Below are positions 7,754 through 15,558 of a stretch of 64,000 nucleotides of DNA, one piece after another. A model generated the notes under the pieces. The model worked only from the letters and a program-made list of their open reading frames with translations. It searched no databases and was not told the DNA's origin. The DNA lies in contig NZ_CP107921.1 in assembly GCF_036014215.1 (NCBI RefSeq), positions 5,401,501 through 5,465,500 of the forward strand, written 5' to 3'. Each line of letters opens with the position of its first letter. Positions within the stretch are counted from its first letter, which is position 1. The stretch comes from Streptomyces sp. NBC_00440. Lineage in GTDB: Bacteria; Actinomycetota; Actinomycetes; Streptomycetales; Streptomycetaceae. Position numbers and translations under genes: made by a program.

Positions 7754-8377
7754 ATGTTGAATTCACCTGGCGTCACGCGTAATCCACCTGGTGTCACGCG
7801 CACCACCGTGCTGCTCGCAGGTGACCACCCGATCTACCGATCCGGGTTGCGGATGCTGCTCGACGAGGTGGAGTCGTTCCACGTCGTCGGTGAGTCCGGA
7901 ACGGGTTCGGACGCGGTGGCGATGGCGCACACTCTGCGCCCCCAGGTCGTAGTGATGGACATCGTCCAGCCGGGCCAGAGCATCGCCGAGGTGATCACCC
8001 CGATCACCGGCTCCTGCCCGGACACGGCCGTGCTCATCATCAGCCCGCTCGACGAACGGGAGGCCCTGCTCTCCGCGATGCGCGCCGGGGCCCGCGGCTA
8101 TCTGCTCAACGGCGCCCGCTGGCAGGACCTGGTGCTCGGGGTGGAGATGGTGCGCGCGGGCGGGCTGGTCTTCGATTCCTGCGCTTCCGAGTGGGTGCTG
8201 GAACACCTCAGCCGGCCGCTGTCGTCCGGAGCGCGCTACCCCGCGCCGGAGAGCGGCCGGTACGACCTGCCCCGGCTGGTCCGGCACTCCGATCCGGCCG
8301 GGTCGGCGGAATCCCGGCTTCCCGGCGCTCGCCGTACGCCCGCGCGAGTCGGGGCCCAGCCCGTCAACCGGCTCTGA
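7754..8377 (+). CDS. atypical receiver-domain protein lacking a DNA-binding domain
   Basis: 207 residues from ATG 7754 (AGGA five bases upstream); ATG 7736 is also in frame. Residues 18-135 are a NarL/FixJ-type receiver. The phospho-acceptor Asp69 and Ser97 are present. The first acid of the acidic pair is Gly23 (AGDH instead of ADDH) and the conserved Lys is Asn119 (YLLNG). The remaining 75 residues are Pro/Arg/Ser-rich and contain no LuxR helix-turn-helix. No sensor kinase gene is near. It may be a decayed response regulator or an adaptor that works by protein contact; I cannot tell which. Confidence 0.7.
   Translation: MLNSPGVTRNPPGVTRTTVLLAGDHPIYRSGLRMLLDEVESFHVVGESGTGSDAVAMAHTLRPQVVVMDIVQPGQSIAEVITPITGSCPDTAVLIISPLDEREALLSAMRAGARGYLLNGARWQDLVLGVEMVRAGGLVFDSCASEWVLEHLSRPLSSGARYPAPESGRYDLPRLVRHSDPAGSAESRLPGARRTPARVGAQPVNRL
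7764..7800 (+). repeat. two 16-bp direct repeats at 21-bp spacing
   Basis: CACCTGGCGTCACGCG (7764-7779) and CACCTGGTGTCACGCG (7785-7800) differ at one base and are spaced two helical turns apart. With the ATG 7754 start they encode PGVTR twice. If translation began later, for example at GTG 7808, they would be promoter iterons. Confidence 0.75.
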
Positions 8378-8416
8378 CGGACGGGGCGGAAAGCGAACGC
8401 CGAGCGGGAAATCCGG

Positions 8417-8449
8417 GTGTCCGACTGGGCGGAATCCCCGGTCGGACAC
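8417..8449 (+). promoter_or_regulatory. StrR-type palindromic operator before the reductase gene
   Basis: GTCCGACTG (8419-8427), 11 bp, then CGGTCGGAC (8439-8447): one mismatch from a perfect inverted repeat, with two further matching bases on each side. The published StrR site has the form GTTCGACTG-N11-CAGTCGAAC. It lies 74 bp before the ATG of the oxidoreductase gene. Confidence 0.7.
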
Positions 8450-8522
8450 GCGTACGCGGCCAGGGGCGTGCACGGTAGCGTTGCCAGCACTTTCTCGTCG
8501 CACTTCACGAAGGAGCACGGCG

Positions 8523-9320
8523 ATGAACCAGCGTTTCCACGCGTTACGGGTGGCCGACGTGATCGTCGAGACGGAGGACGCCCGCTCGCTGGTGTTCGAC
8601 GTTCCCGACGACCTCGCCGGGGAATTCCATTACCGGCCTGGGCAGTTCCTCACGGTGCGCATTCCCGATGCCGAGCACGGGTCCGTCCCCCGCTGCTATT
8701 CGCTGTCGAGTTCACCGCACACCGCGGATCCCTTGATGGTGACGGTCAAGCGGACGCCGGCCGGCCGCGGCTCCGACTGGCTGCTCAGCGGCGTGCGCGT
8801 CGGCAGTGTGGTGCACGTCCAGCCGCCGGAGGGTCGGTTCACCCCTGCCTCGCTCGACGGCGACTTCCTCTTCCTGGCTGCCGGAAGCGGTATCACCCCG
8901 GTGATGTCGATCATCAAGTCGGTACTGGCCGCCGGTTCCGGCCGGCTCACCCTGATCTACGCCAACCGCGACGAGCGTTCGGTGATCTTCGGGAAGCAGC
9001 TGGCCGGACTGGCCGCCACCCATCCGGACCGGTTCACCCTCCGGCACTGGCTGGAGTCCCGGCACGGGCTGCCGGACGCCGCCGGACTGCGGGCGCCGGC
9101 CGCACCGTTCCGCGACCGCGACGCGTTTGTGTGCGGCCCGGAGCCGTTCGTGGCCGGTGCGGTCGACGCCCTGGCTGCGCTGGGGGTTCCCCGTGAGCGG
9201 ACCCACCTGGAACAATTCCGACTGCCGAACCGCACTGCGTTCCCGGAGCCGTCGCCCGGCGGAGATCCGTCGGCGCTGACATCACGGAGCGTCAAAAGCC
9301 TTCAGATGATGCTGCCTTGA
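8523..9320 (+). CDS. FAD/NAD(P)H oxidoreductase of the ferredoxin-reductase family
   Basis: 265 residues. The FAD-binding barrel carries RCYS at 57-60, and the nucleotide domain has GSGITP at 121-126 and CGPEPF at 204-209, as in the reductase components of KshB/PaaE-type oxygenases. The C-terminal plant-type [2Fe-2S] domain of those proteins is absent, so electrons must pass to a separate ferredoxin; the 3Fe-4S-type ferredoxin at 36150 is the obvious partner. I infer it reduces the Rieske oxygenase (34355) or the P450. Codon 8 (8544-8546) is TTA, the rare codon read by bldA tRNA. A StrR-type operator precedes it and GGAG precedes the ATG. Confidence 0.85.
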   Translation: MNQRFHALRVADVIVETEDARSLVFDVPDDLAGEFHYRPGQFLTVRIPDAEHGSVPRCYSLSSSPHTADPLMVTVKRTPAGRGSDWLLSGVRVGSVVHVQPPEGRFTPASLDGDFLFLAAGSGITPVMSIIKSVLAAGSGRLTLIYANRDERSVIFGKQLAGLAATHPDRFTLRHWLESRHGLPDAAGLRAPAAPFRDRDAFVCGPEPFVAGAVDALAALGVPRERTHLEQFRLPNRTAFPEPSPGGDPSALTSRSVKSLQMMLP

Positions 9321-9463
9321 CGCGTATGCCCACCACCGGCGCGGTGCGGATTCCTGCGGACCTCGCGCGGTGACGCCGAGCCGCCGGCCCGGCGGGCGGC
9401 GACGTCCCGCACCGCCGCTGATGGCATGTACCCCTATGAGCGGACCCGGATCGGAGATCGGTG

Positions 9464-10234
9464 ATGGCGAAACGGCTGCGAATGCTGATGCGGATGGGGC
9501 ACCTGACCCGGACGGGTCAGGTCGGTGACGGGCGGGAGGAGGCGCTCGCCGACTATGTGCTCTCGCACGCGGTCCCCGGGGACGTCGACGACGCGATCCG
9601 GCTGATCGACAAGTACGCCTACCAGCAGGCCTCGCTGATCAACATCGGCGACGAGAAGGGGCTGCTGCTGGACGCCGCGGTGCGGCGGGTCAAGCCCCGG
9701 CTGCTGCTGGAGCTCGGTACGTACTGCGGGTACAGCGCCCTGCGGATGGCCCGGGTGATGCCGCCGGAGGCCCGACTCTGCTCGATCGAGTTCAGCGCGG
9801 CGAACGCCTCGGTGGCCGAACGCATCTGGAAGCACGCCGGGTTGGGCGACCGGGTCAGCGTGCTGCACGGCACGCTCGGGGACGACGGCCGCACCATCGA
9901 GCGCCTCACCACCGAGCACGGCTTCGGCCCCGGCCGGCTGGACTTCGTCTTCGTCGACCACATCGCCCGGGCCTATCTGCCGGACCTGCAACGCATCCTC
10001 GGCCAGCGGTGGCTGCACCCGGGCTCGACCGTGCTCGCCGACAACATGAAGGTGCCCGGCGCGCCGCGCTACCGCGCGTATCTGCGCGAGCGGGAGGGCA
10101 CGGAGTGGCGCACCCGTGAGCGCCACACCCACGTCGAATACCAGTCGTGGGTCAAGGACCTGGTGCTGGAGTCGGAGTACCTGCCATCCGAGGTTGCCGC
10201 CGGAACCGGCGGCACCGGCCCCACACCCGCGTGA
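9464..10234 (+). CDS. catechol-O-methyltransferase-like enzyme
   Basis: 256 residues, close to animal-type COMT in size and order. The SAM motif ELGTYCGYS is at 83-91. The Mg2+ ligands of COMT (two Asp and an Asn) correspond to Asp145, Asp173 and Asn174. The catalytic lysine of rat COMT (DHWKDRY) is replaced: the segment here is DHIARAY, with Ala148 at the lysine position. It may methylate one hydroxyl of the catechol that becomes the dimethoxyphenyl ring of streptonigrin (inference). A GTG at 9461 directly precedes the ATG; GGAG lies upstream. A carboxyl-methyltransferase homologue follows on the same strand. Confidence 0.85.
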   Translation: MAKRLRMLMRMGHLTRTGQVGDGREEALADYVLSHAVPGDVDDAIRLIDKYAYQQASLINIGDEKGLLLDAAVRRVKPRLLLELGTYCGYSALRMARVMPPEARLCSIEFSAANASVAERIWKHAGLGDRVSVLHGTLGDDGRTIERLTTEHGFGPGRLDFVFVDHIARAYLPDLQRILGQRWLHPGSTVLADNMKVPGAPRYRAYLREREGTEWRTRERHTHVEYQSWVKDLVLESEYLPSEVAAGTGGTGPTPA

Positions 10235-10312
10235 TGACGGACTGACTCCCGGCCGCAACCGGGAGCTCGCGACCATGAGGCCCGGACGGGCCCCAACGGA
10301 AAGGAACCACCA

Positions 10313-11158
10313 GTGACGGCGACGGCGGACAAGACCGCGATTCGGACCGCGTTGTGGCGGGCTCTGCACGTCCAGGCCGATCCCGGGCCGCATGTTTTCG
10401 AGGACGAACTCGGCGCACGGCTGGTGGCGCCGGGCGGCGACTGGCGGTCCCGGCCGGACATGGACCCGGTGCGCAGCGCCCGGGCGCGCGCATCCATCGT
10501 GGCCCGGGCCCGGTTCACCGAGGACCTGGTCGTCGAGCAGGCCGCCCGGGGCATCGACCAGTACGTCATCCTCGGCGCCGGGCTCGACACCTTCGCGCAG
10601 CGGCGGCCGGAGGGCGCCGGGGGAGTACGGGTCTTCGAGGTGGACCAGCCGGAGACGCAGGCGTGGAAGCGGGCGCGGCTGAACGAGCTGGGCTACGGGA
10701 TCCCCGAGGGGCTCCGCATGGTCCCTGTCGACTTCGAGGCGGACGACGACTGGTGGCAGCGCCTGACCGAGAACGGCTTCGACCCCGGCCGGCCGGCGGT
10801 GCTGGCCTGCTCCGGGGTCACCATGTACCTCACCAGGGACGCGGTGGCCGCCACACTCCGCAAGGCCGCGGCCCTCGCCGAGGGTTCCGCCGTGGCCATC
10901 ACGTTCATGCAGCCGGCCGGCCTGGTCGACCCGGAGGAGCGGGCCGCCCGGGAAGGCGTGGAGCGCGCCGCGCGCGCCGACGGGACGCCGTTCCACAGCT
11001 TCTTCGGCCCGGACGACATCCTGGCGCTGGCCAAGGAAGCCGGGTTCCGGGACGCCGAGCATGTCTCCGCGGGCGATCTCGCCGCGCGCTACTTCGCCGG
11101 CCGGACCGACGGCCTCCGGCCGTCGACCATCGAGGAACTGCTGCTCGCCACCACCTGA
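10313..11158 (+). CDS. leucine-carboxyl-methyltransferase-family methyltransferase (copy 1)
   Basis: 281 residues from a GTG with AAGGA eight bases upstream. It belongs to the LCMT/PPM1-like class I methyltransferases, with GAGLDTFAQR at 88-97 as the SAM loop and a conserved EVDQPE-like acidic strand end. In the streptonigrin pathway an LCMT-family enzyme, StnF2, methylates the lavendamycin carboxyl as a cryptic step before ring opening. This gene and its paralogue at 30100 are both candidates and I cannot tell which one is StnF2. A small 7-bp hairpin lies in the spacer before it (10246-10265). Confidence 0.82.
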   Translation: MTATADKTAIRTALWRALHVQADPGPHVFEDELGARLVAPGGDWRSRPDMDPVRSARARASIVARARFTEDLVVEQAARGIDQYVILGAGLDTFAQRRPEGAGGVRVFEVDQPETQAWKRARLNELGYGIPEGLRMVPVDFEADDDWWQRLTENGFDPGRPAVLACSGVTMYLTRDAVAATLRKAAALAEGSAVAITFMQPAGLVDPEERAAREGVERAARADGTPFHSFFGPDDILALAKEAGFRDAEHVSAGDLAARYFAGRTDGLRPSTIEELLLATT

Positions 11159-11194
11159 ACTGCACGGCTGCCGGGCCTGCGGGGTGCGGCAGAC

Positions 11195-11234
11195 GACTCC
11201 GGGCCTGCCGCGCGGATGCGGCGGGCCCGGAGTC
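11195..11234. terminator. bidirectional terminator between convergent genes
   Basis: A 17-bp stem (11195-11211 with 11218-11234) has one G-T-type mismatch and a 6-nt loop. It sits between the plus-strand methyltransferase and the minus-strand VOC gene. Confidence 0.8.
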
Positions 11235-11255
11235 TGTGGGGGTGAGGGTGGGGTG

Positions 11256-11720
11256 TCAGCTCCTGCCCTGGACGTACGCGTTCGCGCGGCGTTCGAACTC
11301 CTCCGGGCTCACGTCCTCGATACGGGTGGCGAGCGTCCAGCGGTGGCCGAACGGGTCGACGACCTGCCCGGTCCGTTCGCCGAAGAAATGGTTCTCGACC
11401 GGGCGCTTCTCCTCCGCCCCGGCCTGCACGGCCCGGTCGAAGGCGGCGTCCACGTCCGCCACGAACAGGTACAGGGTGACCGGCGTGCCGCCGAGGGCCC
11501 TGGGGCCGGGCAGTCCGGCCGCGGGGGACTCGTCGGACAGCATCACGACGGTGCCGCCGATCTGGATCTGCGCGTGCGGCACCGTGCCGTTGGGCGCGGT
11601 GTACCGCTGTAGTTCCTTCGCCCCGAAAGCCCGGGTGTAGAAGGCGATCGCCTCGTCCGCGTCGGCCACGGACAGATACGCCGTCAGTTCGGCGTAGCCG
11701 TCCGGAATCGGCTTGACCAC
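11256..11720 (-). CDS. PhnB/VOC-like protein
   Basis: 154 residues from GTG 11720, with GGAGG upstream. The protein carries the two-module vicinal-oxygen-chelate fold of the PhnB group (start AYLSVADADEAIAFYTRAFG, end VVDPFGHRW). Members include binding proteins and small metal-dependent enzymes; the natural substrate is not predictable. It is the last gene of the minus-strand run that makes beta-methyltryptophan, 38 bp after the aminotransferase gene. It may bind an intermediate or give resistance, but there is no direct evidence. Confidence 0.8.
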   Translation of the reverse strand: MVKPIPDGYAELTAYLSVADADEAIAFYTRAFGAKELQRYTAPNGTVPHAQIQIGGTVVMLSDESPAAGLPGPRALGGTPVTLYLFVADVDAAFDRAVQAGAEEKRPVENHFFGERTGQVVDPFGHRWTLATRIEDVSPEEFERRANAYVQGRS

Positions 11721-11758
11721 GGTTGACCTCCAAAGATGGATCGGATGCTGGGGCGCGG

Positions 11759-12826
11759 CTACCGCGCGCCTGCGGTGACCTGGTCGAGCGCGTCGAGGAA
11801 CGTCCGCAGCTCCTCCTCGGTGCCGAGGGAGACCCGCAGATGACCGGGGAAGCCGAACATCCCGGTGTCGCGCACGAGGATGCCGTGGTCCCTGGCAAGG
11901 ATGTCCTGGGCCTTGCCGGATGCGGCGACCGTGACAGCAACGAAGTTGGTGACCGAGGGCAGATAGCGGTAACCGCGTCGGTCGAGCTCGGCGCAGAACC
12001 AGCGGCGCCGCTCCGTGCTCTCCTGCCGGACGCGGTCCAGGAACTCCTGGTCCGCGAGGGCCGCCACCGCCGCGGCCTGCGCGGCACGGTTCACGCTGAA
12101 CGGCAGCACCGTCAGCGTCCGGCGCACCTCGGCGATCAGCTCGGCGGGACCGAGCGCATAGCCGACGCGCAGGGCCGCGAGACCGTAGGCCTTGGAGAAG
12201 GTGCGCAGGGCGAGCACCGGGGTGCCGTCCCGCAGCCGGCTCCTGGCCTGCGGCTGGTCCGGCGGGCAGAACTCGTGGTACGCCTCGTCGAAAACGAGCG
12301 GGGTGCCGCTGCTGCGCGCCGCGGCGACCAGCGTGTCGAGCGCAGACCCAGGCAGCGCGGTGCCGCACGGGTTGTGCGGGTTGCACACATAGCCGATGCC
12401 GCATTCGGGGAGCCGCTCCGCGAACGCCGCGGAGTCGATCCGGGGACCGTCGAGCGGTACCTGCACGGCGCCCCGGCCGATGCGCTCCAGCGCCGCCGGG
12501 TAGCCGGGGAAGGTGCCGGCGGTGACGAGACCGGGGCGCTCCAGGTCGCCGAGGGTGAGCGCGGTCGCCAGCACCAGCTCGTCGCTGCCGTTGGCCACCG
12601 CGATCTGCTCCTCGGGAACCTCCCAGTACCTGCTGAGGCGTTGGACGAGCCCCTCGCGCTCCGGCGACGGATAGCGGTTGATCCGGTCCAGTTCCCCGGT
12701 CACTGCCACGACCGCAGCCGGGCTCGCGCCGAACGGACTCTCGCTGAGGTGCAACCGCACCAGCGAATCCGCCGACGGCACACTGGTGTTGTAGGTCTGG
12801 GCCGCTTGCCGGGCCGGAGCGCTCAT
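11759..12826 (-). CDS. stnR: PLP aminotransferase of the beta-methyltryptophan cassette (HisC-like)
   Basis: 355 residues from ATG 12826, with AGGAG nine bases upstream. It is a fold-type I aminotransferase close to histidinol-phosphate aminotransferases: Schiff-base Lys212 in RTFSKAYGLAALR, Asp180 in FDEAY, and NPHNPCG at 149-155. In the streptonigrin and maremycin pathways an enzyme of this kind removes and restores the amino group of tryptophan while a methyltransferase and a cupin act on the keto acid. The three genes lie together here on one strand, which supports the role. The stn symbol is from memory of that pathway and by family, not from a comparison. Confidence 0.85.
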   Translation of the reverse strand: MSAPARQAAQTYNTSVPSADSLVRLHLSESPFGASPAAVVAVTGELDRINRYPSPEREGLVQRLSRYWEVPEEQIAVANGSDELVLATALTLGDLERPGLVTAGTFPGYPAALERIGRGAVQVPLDGPRIDSAAFAERLPECGIGYVCNPHNPCGTALPGSALDTLVAAARSSGTPLVFDEAYHEFCPPDQPQARSRLRDGTPVLALRTFSKAYGLAALRVGYALGPAELIAEVRRTLTVLPFSVNRAAQAAAVAALADQEFLDRVRQESTERRRWFCAELDRRGYRYLPSVTNFVAVTVAASGKAQDILARDHGILVRDTGMFGFPGHLRVSLGTEEELRTFLDALDQVTAGAR

Positions 12827-12872
12827 GGACGGGCGCTCCTGTCCTGACGCCGGGGCGGCCGGTCCGGGGAAC

Positions 12873-13268
12873 TCACAGGTGATCTCCCACCAGGATCCCG
12901 AAGCAGTAACTCCCCACCGCTGCCTCCAGGGTGAGGAAGCAGTGCTCACTGCCGGCCGGTATCCGCATCACCGCCGGTGAGGCCAGCGTGTGGCGCACGC
13001 CGTCGAGTTGGACCTCGATACGGGCCTGGCCGGGCTCGGGTGAGACCAGGAAGTAGAGCTCGTCGACGTCATGGGTGTGCGGAGCGGCGACGGGCCGGCC
13101 CACGAGCTTGCTGAGCTCGCCGCCGGCGAGCTGCACCGGCAGCCCGCCGAACATGTCCGCGGTGACGTAGAAGGGCGCGGGCCGGTGATGCCCGGCGATC
13201 GCGAGGGGGATGGGCAGTGCGGTGATGATCTCCGCATCCGCAGCGGTCGACGGGTCCTGTACCGTCAC
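12873..13268 (-). CDS. stnK3: cupin protein of the beta-methyltryptophan cassette
   Basis: 131 residues. The cupin metal motif is intact: His64, His66 and Glu70 in the first motif and His109 in the second. In the known beta-methyltryptophan pathway the cupin (MarH/StnK3) controls the stereochemistry of the beta carbon, probably by epimerising the methylated keto acid or its imine. The GTG start overlaps the methyltransferase stop (GTGA), so the two are translationally coupled. The aminotransferase gene follows after 46 bp. Confidence 0.83.
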   Translation of the reverse strand: MTVQDPSTAADAEIITALPIPLAIAGHHRPAPFYVTADMFGGLPVQLAGGELSKLVGRPVAAPHTHDVDELYFLVSPEPGQARIEVQLDGVRHTLASPAVMRIPAGSEHCFLTLEAAVGSYCFGILVGDHL

Positions 13269-14329
13269 GACGCCTCCAGGACGAACAGATACGTGTGCGG
13301 AGCGCCGAACGGCACCGTGCGGCGCAACTGCATCCCGCCGCGCTGGAAGAGCTGCTCGTACTCCTCGCGGGTGTAGATGGGCACGCCCATCAGCGCGTGG
13401 GCGAGTTCGAAACCGCTGGAGAAGACCGGCAGCCGGGAGTCCTCGCCGTCGCTGCGCGGCCGGATCGTGGTGTCGGCCAGCAGGAAGGTGTGCGCCTGCG
13501 GGAACGCCTTGCGCAGCCGGGGGATGACCTCTTCGCGGCGCTTCGGATCGGCCAGCAGGTCGTGCAGGAACATGAAGCTCATCACGATGTCGGCCGCGCC
13601 GCTGCCGTCGACCTCGTGCTCCTTGAAGAGGATGTCGAGTACGTCCGCGCAGACCGGCTGCACGGTGCCGTCCAGGCCGTACTTGGCGACCGTCCGGTGC
13701 GCCAGCTCGGTGGCGGGCCGGCTGATGTCGATGCCGACCCCACGGCTGCCGGGCCGGTTCTTGACCAGTCGGGAGACCCGCTCGCTGACGCCCGCGCCGA
13801 GGTCGACCAGGGTACGGAAGTCGATGCCGGCGATCTCCTCGTCGAGGATGTGGCGCATCAGCGCGGTGTCGGCCTGGGCGGAGCCGAGCGCGACCATGGC
13901 CTCGTCGCGGTGCAGATCGGCGCCGAACCGGCGGTCGCCGCGGGCGAGGGGCGCCGCGTTGGCGAACACGTCGTGGTAGCCGCCGACGCCCCAGGTGAAG
14001 AAACCCAGGGCCCGGGCGATGTCCTCGCTGACGGTGGTCGCCTGGACCCGGTCACCGTGGACATCGAGGTACCCGAACGATTCCGCGGCCTGGACGAGCG
14101 ACCGGAAAACGGCGCCGTCCAGTGCGTTCTTCTCGCAGAACGAGGAAATGTCGAGCGTCCGGTCAGCTGCCAACTGCTGGAAAACTCCGAGCTGTTCCAG
14201 CGCGTGCACCACGTGTGCGCAGATATAGCCGTTGAACGCGGTGTCCGGATTCAACGGGGTCAGCGCCTGGCCCTGCCATTCCGCAGGGAGTGCGTATGCC
14301 GACGACAATTCACACCTCTCAGATCTCAC
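13265..14329 (-). CDS. stnQ1: alpha-keto acid C-methyltransferase (MppJ/MarI-like)
   Basis: 354 residues if started at GTG 14329; a TTG at 14308 has a better ribosome-binding site (GAGAGG). A winged-helix N-terminal half precedes the SAM domain with DLGAG at 176-180. The C-terminal half resembles MppJ, the phenylpyruvate C-methyltransferase of mannopeptimycin synthesis, which holds a non-heme iron for substrate binding. The two histidines of MppJ that bind iron have counterparts here, His256 (FLHDLL) and His311 (GFELAHALMGV). I infer methylation of indolepyruvate at the beta carbon. It is the first gene of the C-methyltransferase/cupin/aminotransferase set. Confidence 0.85.
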   Translation of the reverse strand: MRSERCELSSAYALPAEWQGQALTPLNPDTAFNGYICAHVVHALEQLGVFQQLAADRTLDISSFCEKNALDGAVFRSLVQAAESFGYLDVHGDRVQATTVSEDIARALGFFTWGVGGYHDVFANAAPLARGDRRFGADLHRDEAMVALGSAQADTALMRHILDEEIAGIDFRTLVDLGAGVSERVSRLVKNRPGSRGVGIDISRPATELAHRTVAKYGLDGTVQPVCADVLDILFKEHEVDGSGAADIVMSFMFLHDLLADPKRREEVIPRLRKAFPQAHTFLLADTTIRPRSDGEDSRLPVFSSGFELAHALMGVPIYTREEYEQLFQRGGMQLRRTVPFGAPHTYLFVLEAS

Positions 14330-14439
14330 CGCGGATACCGGTGCAGCGGCGGGGGCGGTGCCGAGGCCCGCCCCCGCCGGCGCCGTCCCGCGGCTGGGGG
14401 AGCGGCGGGCAGCATGGGCCGCCCGCCACGGGAACGTGC

Positions 14440-15558
14440 TCAGGCCGGCTTCTGCGCCAGGTTGGTGGCGAGGGAGAAGGGGGTCAGATCGACCTCCGGC
14501 TTGACGCCGCGGTGCAGGTCGCGGACGATCCGGCCGGCGGTCGGGGCGTGGGCCAGGCCGTGACCGGTGAAGCCGGCCGCGAAGAGGATCCGCTCGTGCT
14601 CGCCCTCACCCCGGCCCATCAGCGCCGACTTCGTCGGGGTGACGTCCAGTGTCCCGGTCCAGGCGCTGTGCAGCTTGGCGCCCGCCGCCTTGGGGTACCA
14701 CTTCGGCAGCTCATCGACGGCCGCCTCGAACCAGAGGTCCCGCAACCCCTTCTGCTTGGAGATGCGCTCCAGGCCGACCAGGAAGCCGTTGCCGCGCCCC
14801 ATCGTCTTCAGGCCGGAGACGGGGTGGAAGGTGAAGGGCGTATCGACCTCTTGGTCGGAGATCGGGTCGGTGTAGAGCAGTTCGGCGAACTGGCCCCACA
14901 CCGGCAGCTCCATGCCGGCGAGCTTGGCGACGTCGCCACCCCACGGCCCGGCCGCGATGACGATCGCGTCCGCCGTGAACTCGCCTGCCGTGGTGGTCAC
15001 TTCACCGGTACGGGCATCGATGCCGGTCACCTCGGTGCCGGTCAGCAGCCGGGCGCCGAGCTTCGTCGCCGCGTCCGCGTACCCCTTGACCATCGCTTCC
15101 GGCTTGATGCGGTAGCACTCCGGGGACCAGACCGCGGCCTCGATGGTGGAGGCGTCCAGCCAGGGGTTGTACTCGACGGCCTGGGCGGGGGTGAGCAGCT
15201 GGACGTCGGCGCCCACCTCGCGGTGGGCCGGCAGCAGCGCCTCGATCTCGGCCGTCTGCTCGGGGCTGGTCAGGATCGTGAGCAGCCCGAGGCGCTTCAT
15301 CCCGAGGTCGGTGTTCATCGTCGCCGCGAACGAGTTGAAGTCGGGCAGGCTCCGGACGGCCAGTTCGGTGTCGTGCGGCTTCTTCGGGAAGTAGGTGCGG
15401 AACGCCCGCGCGGTCTGCGACGTGGTGGCCGTGCCGAACTGGTCCTTCTCCAGCAGGAGCACGTCGATGCCGGCCTTGGCGCAGTGGTAGGCGATCGACA
15501 CGCCGATCACGCCGCCGCCTATGATCAGCAGTTCGGTGGAGTTCTTCCGGTCAGGCAT
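14440..15558 (-). CDS. DadA/sarcosine-oxidase-like FAD oxidoreductase (canonical copy)
   Basis: 372 residues. The dinucleotide-binding fingerprint is complete: GGGVIG at 14-19 and Glu37 at the end of the second strand (VLLLEKDQ). The rest follows the DAO fold, ending in AAGFTGHGLAHAPTAGRI, as in D-amino acid dehydrogenases and glycine/sarcosine oxidases. Such an enzyme could oxidise the C-N bond of a tetrahydro-beta-carboline towards the aromatic beta-carboline of lavendamycin; that is inference from the adjacent Pictet-Spengler candidate. The start codon overlaps the end of that gene by 8 bp. A paralogue lies at 16768. Confidence 0.85.
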   Translation of the reverse strand: MPDRKNSTELLIIGGGVIGVSIAYHCAKAGIDVLLLEKDQFGTATTSQTARAFRTYFPKKPHDTELAVRSLPDFNSFAATMNTDLGMKRLGLLTILTSPEQTAEIEALLPAHREVGADVQLLTPAQAVEYNPWLDASTIEAAVWSPECYRIKPEAMVKGYADAATKLGARLLTGTEVTGIDARTGEVTTTAGEFTADAIVIAAGPWGGDVAKLAGMELPVWGQFAELLYTDPISDQEVDTPFTFHPVSGLKTMGRGNGFLVGLERISKQKGLRDLWFEAAVDELPKWYPKAAGAKLHSAWTGTLDVTPTKSALMGRGEGEHERILFAAGFTGHGLAHAPTAGRIVRDLHRGVKPEVDLTPFSLATNLAQKPA

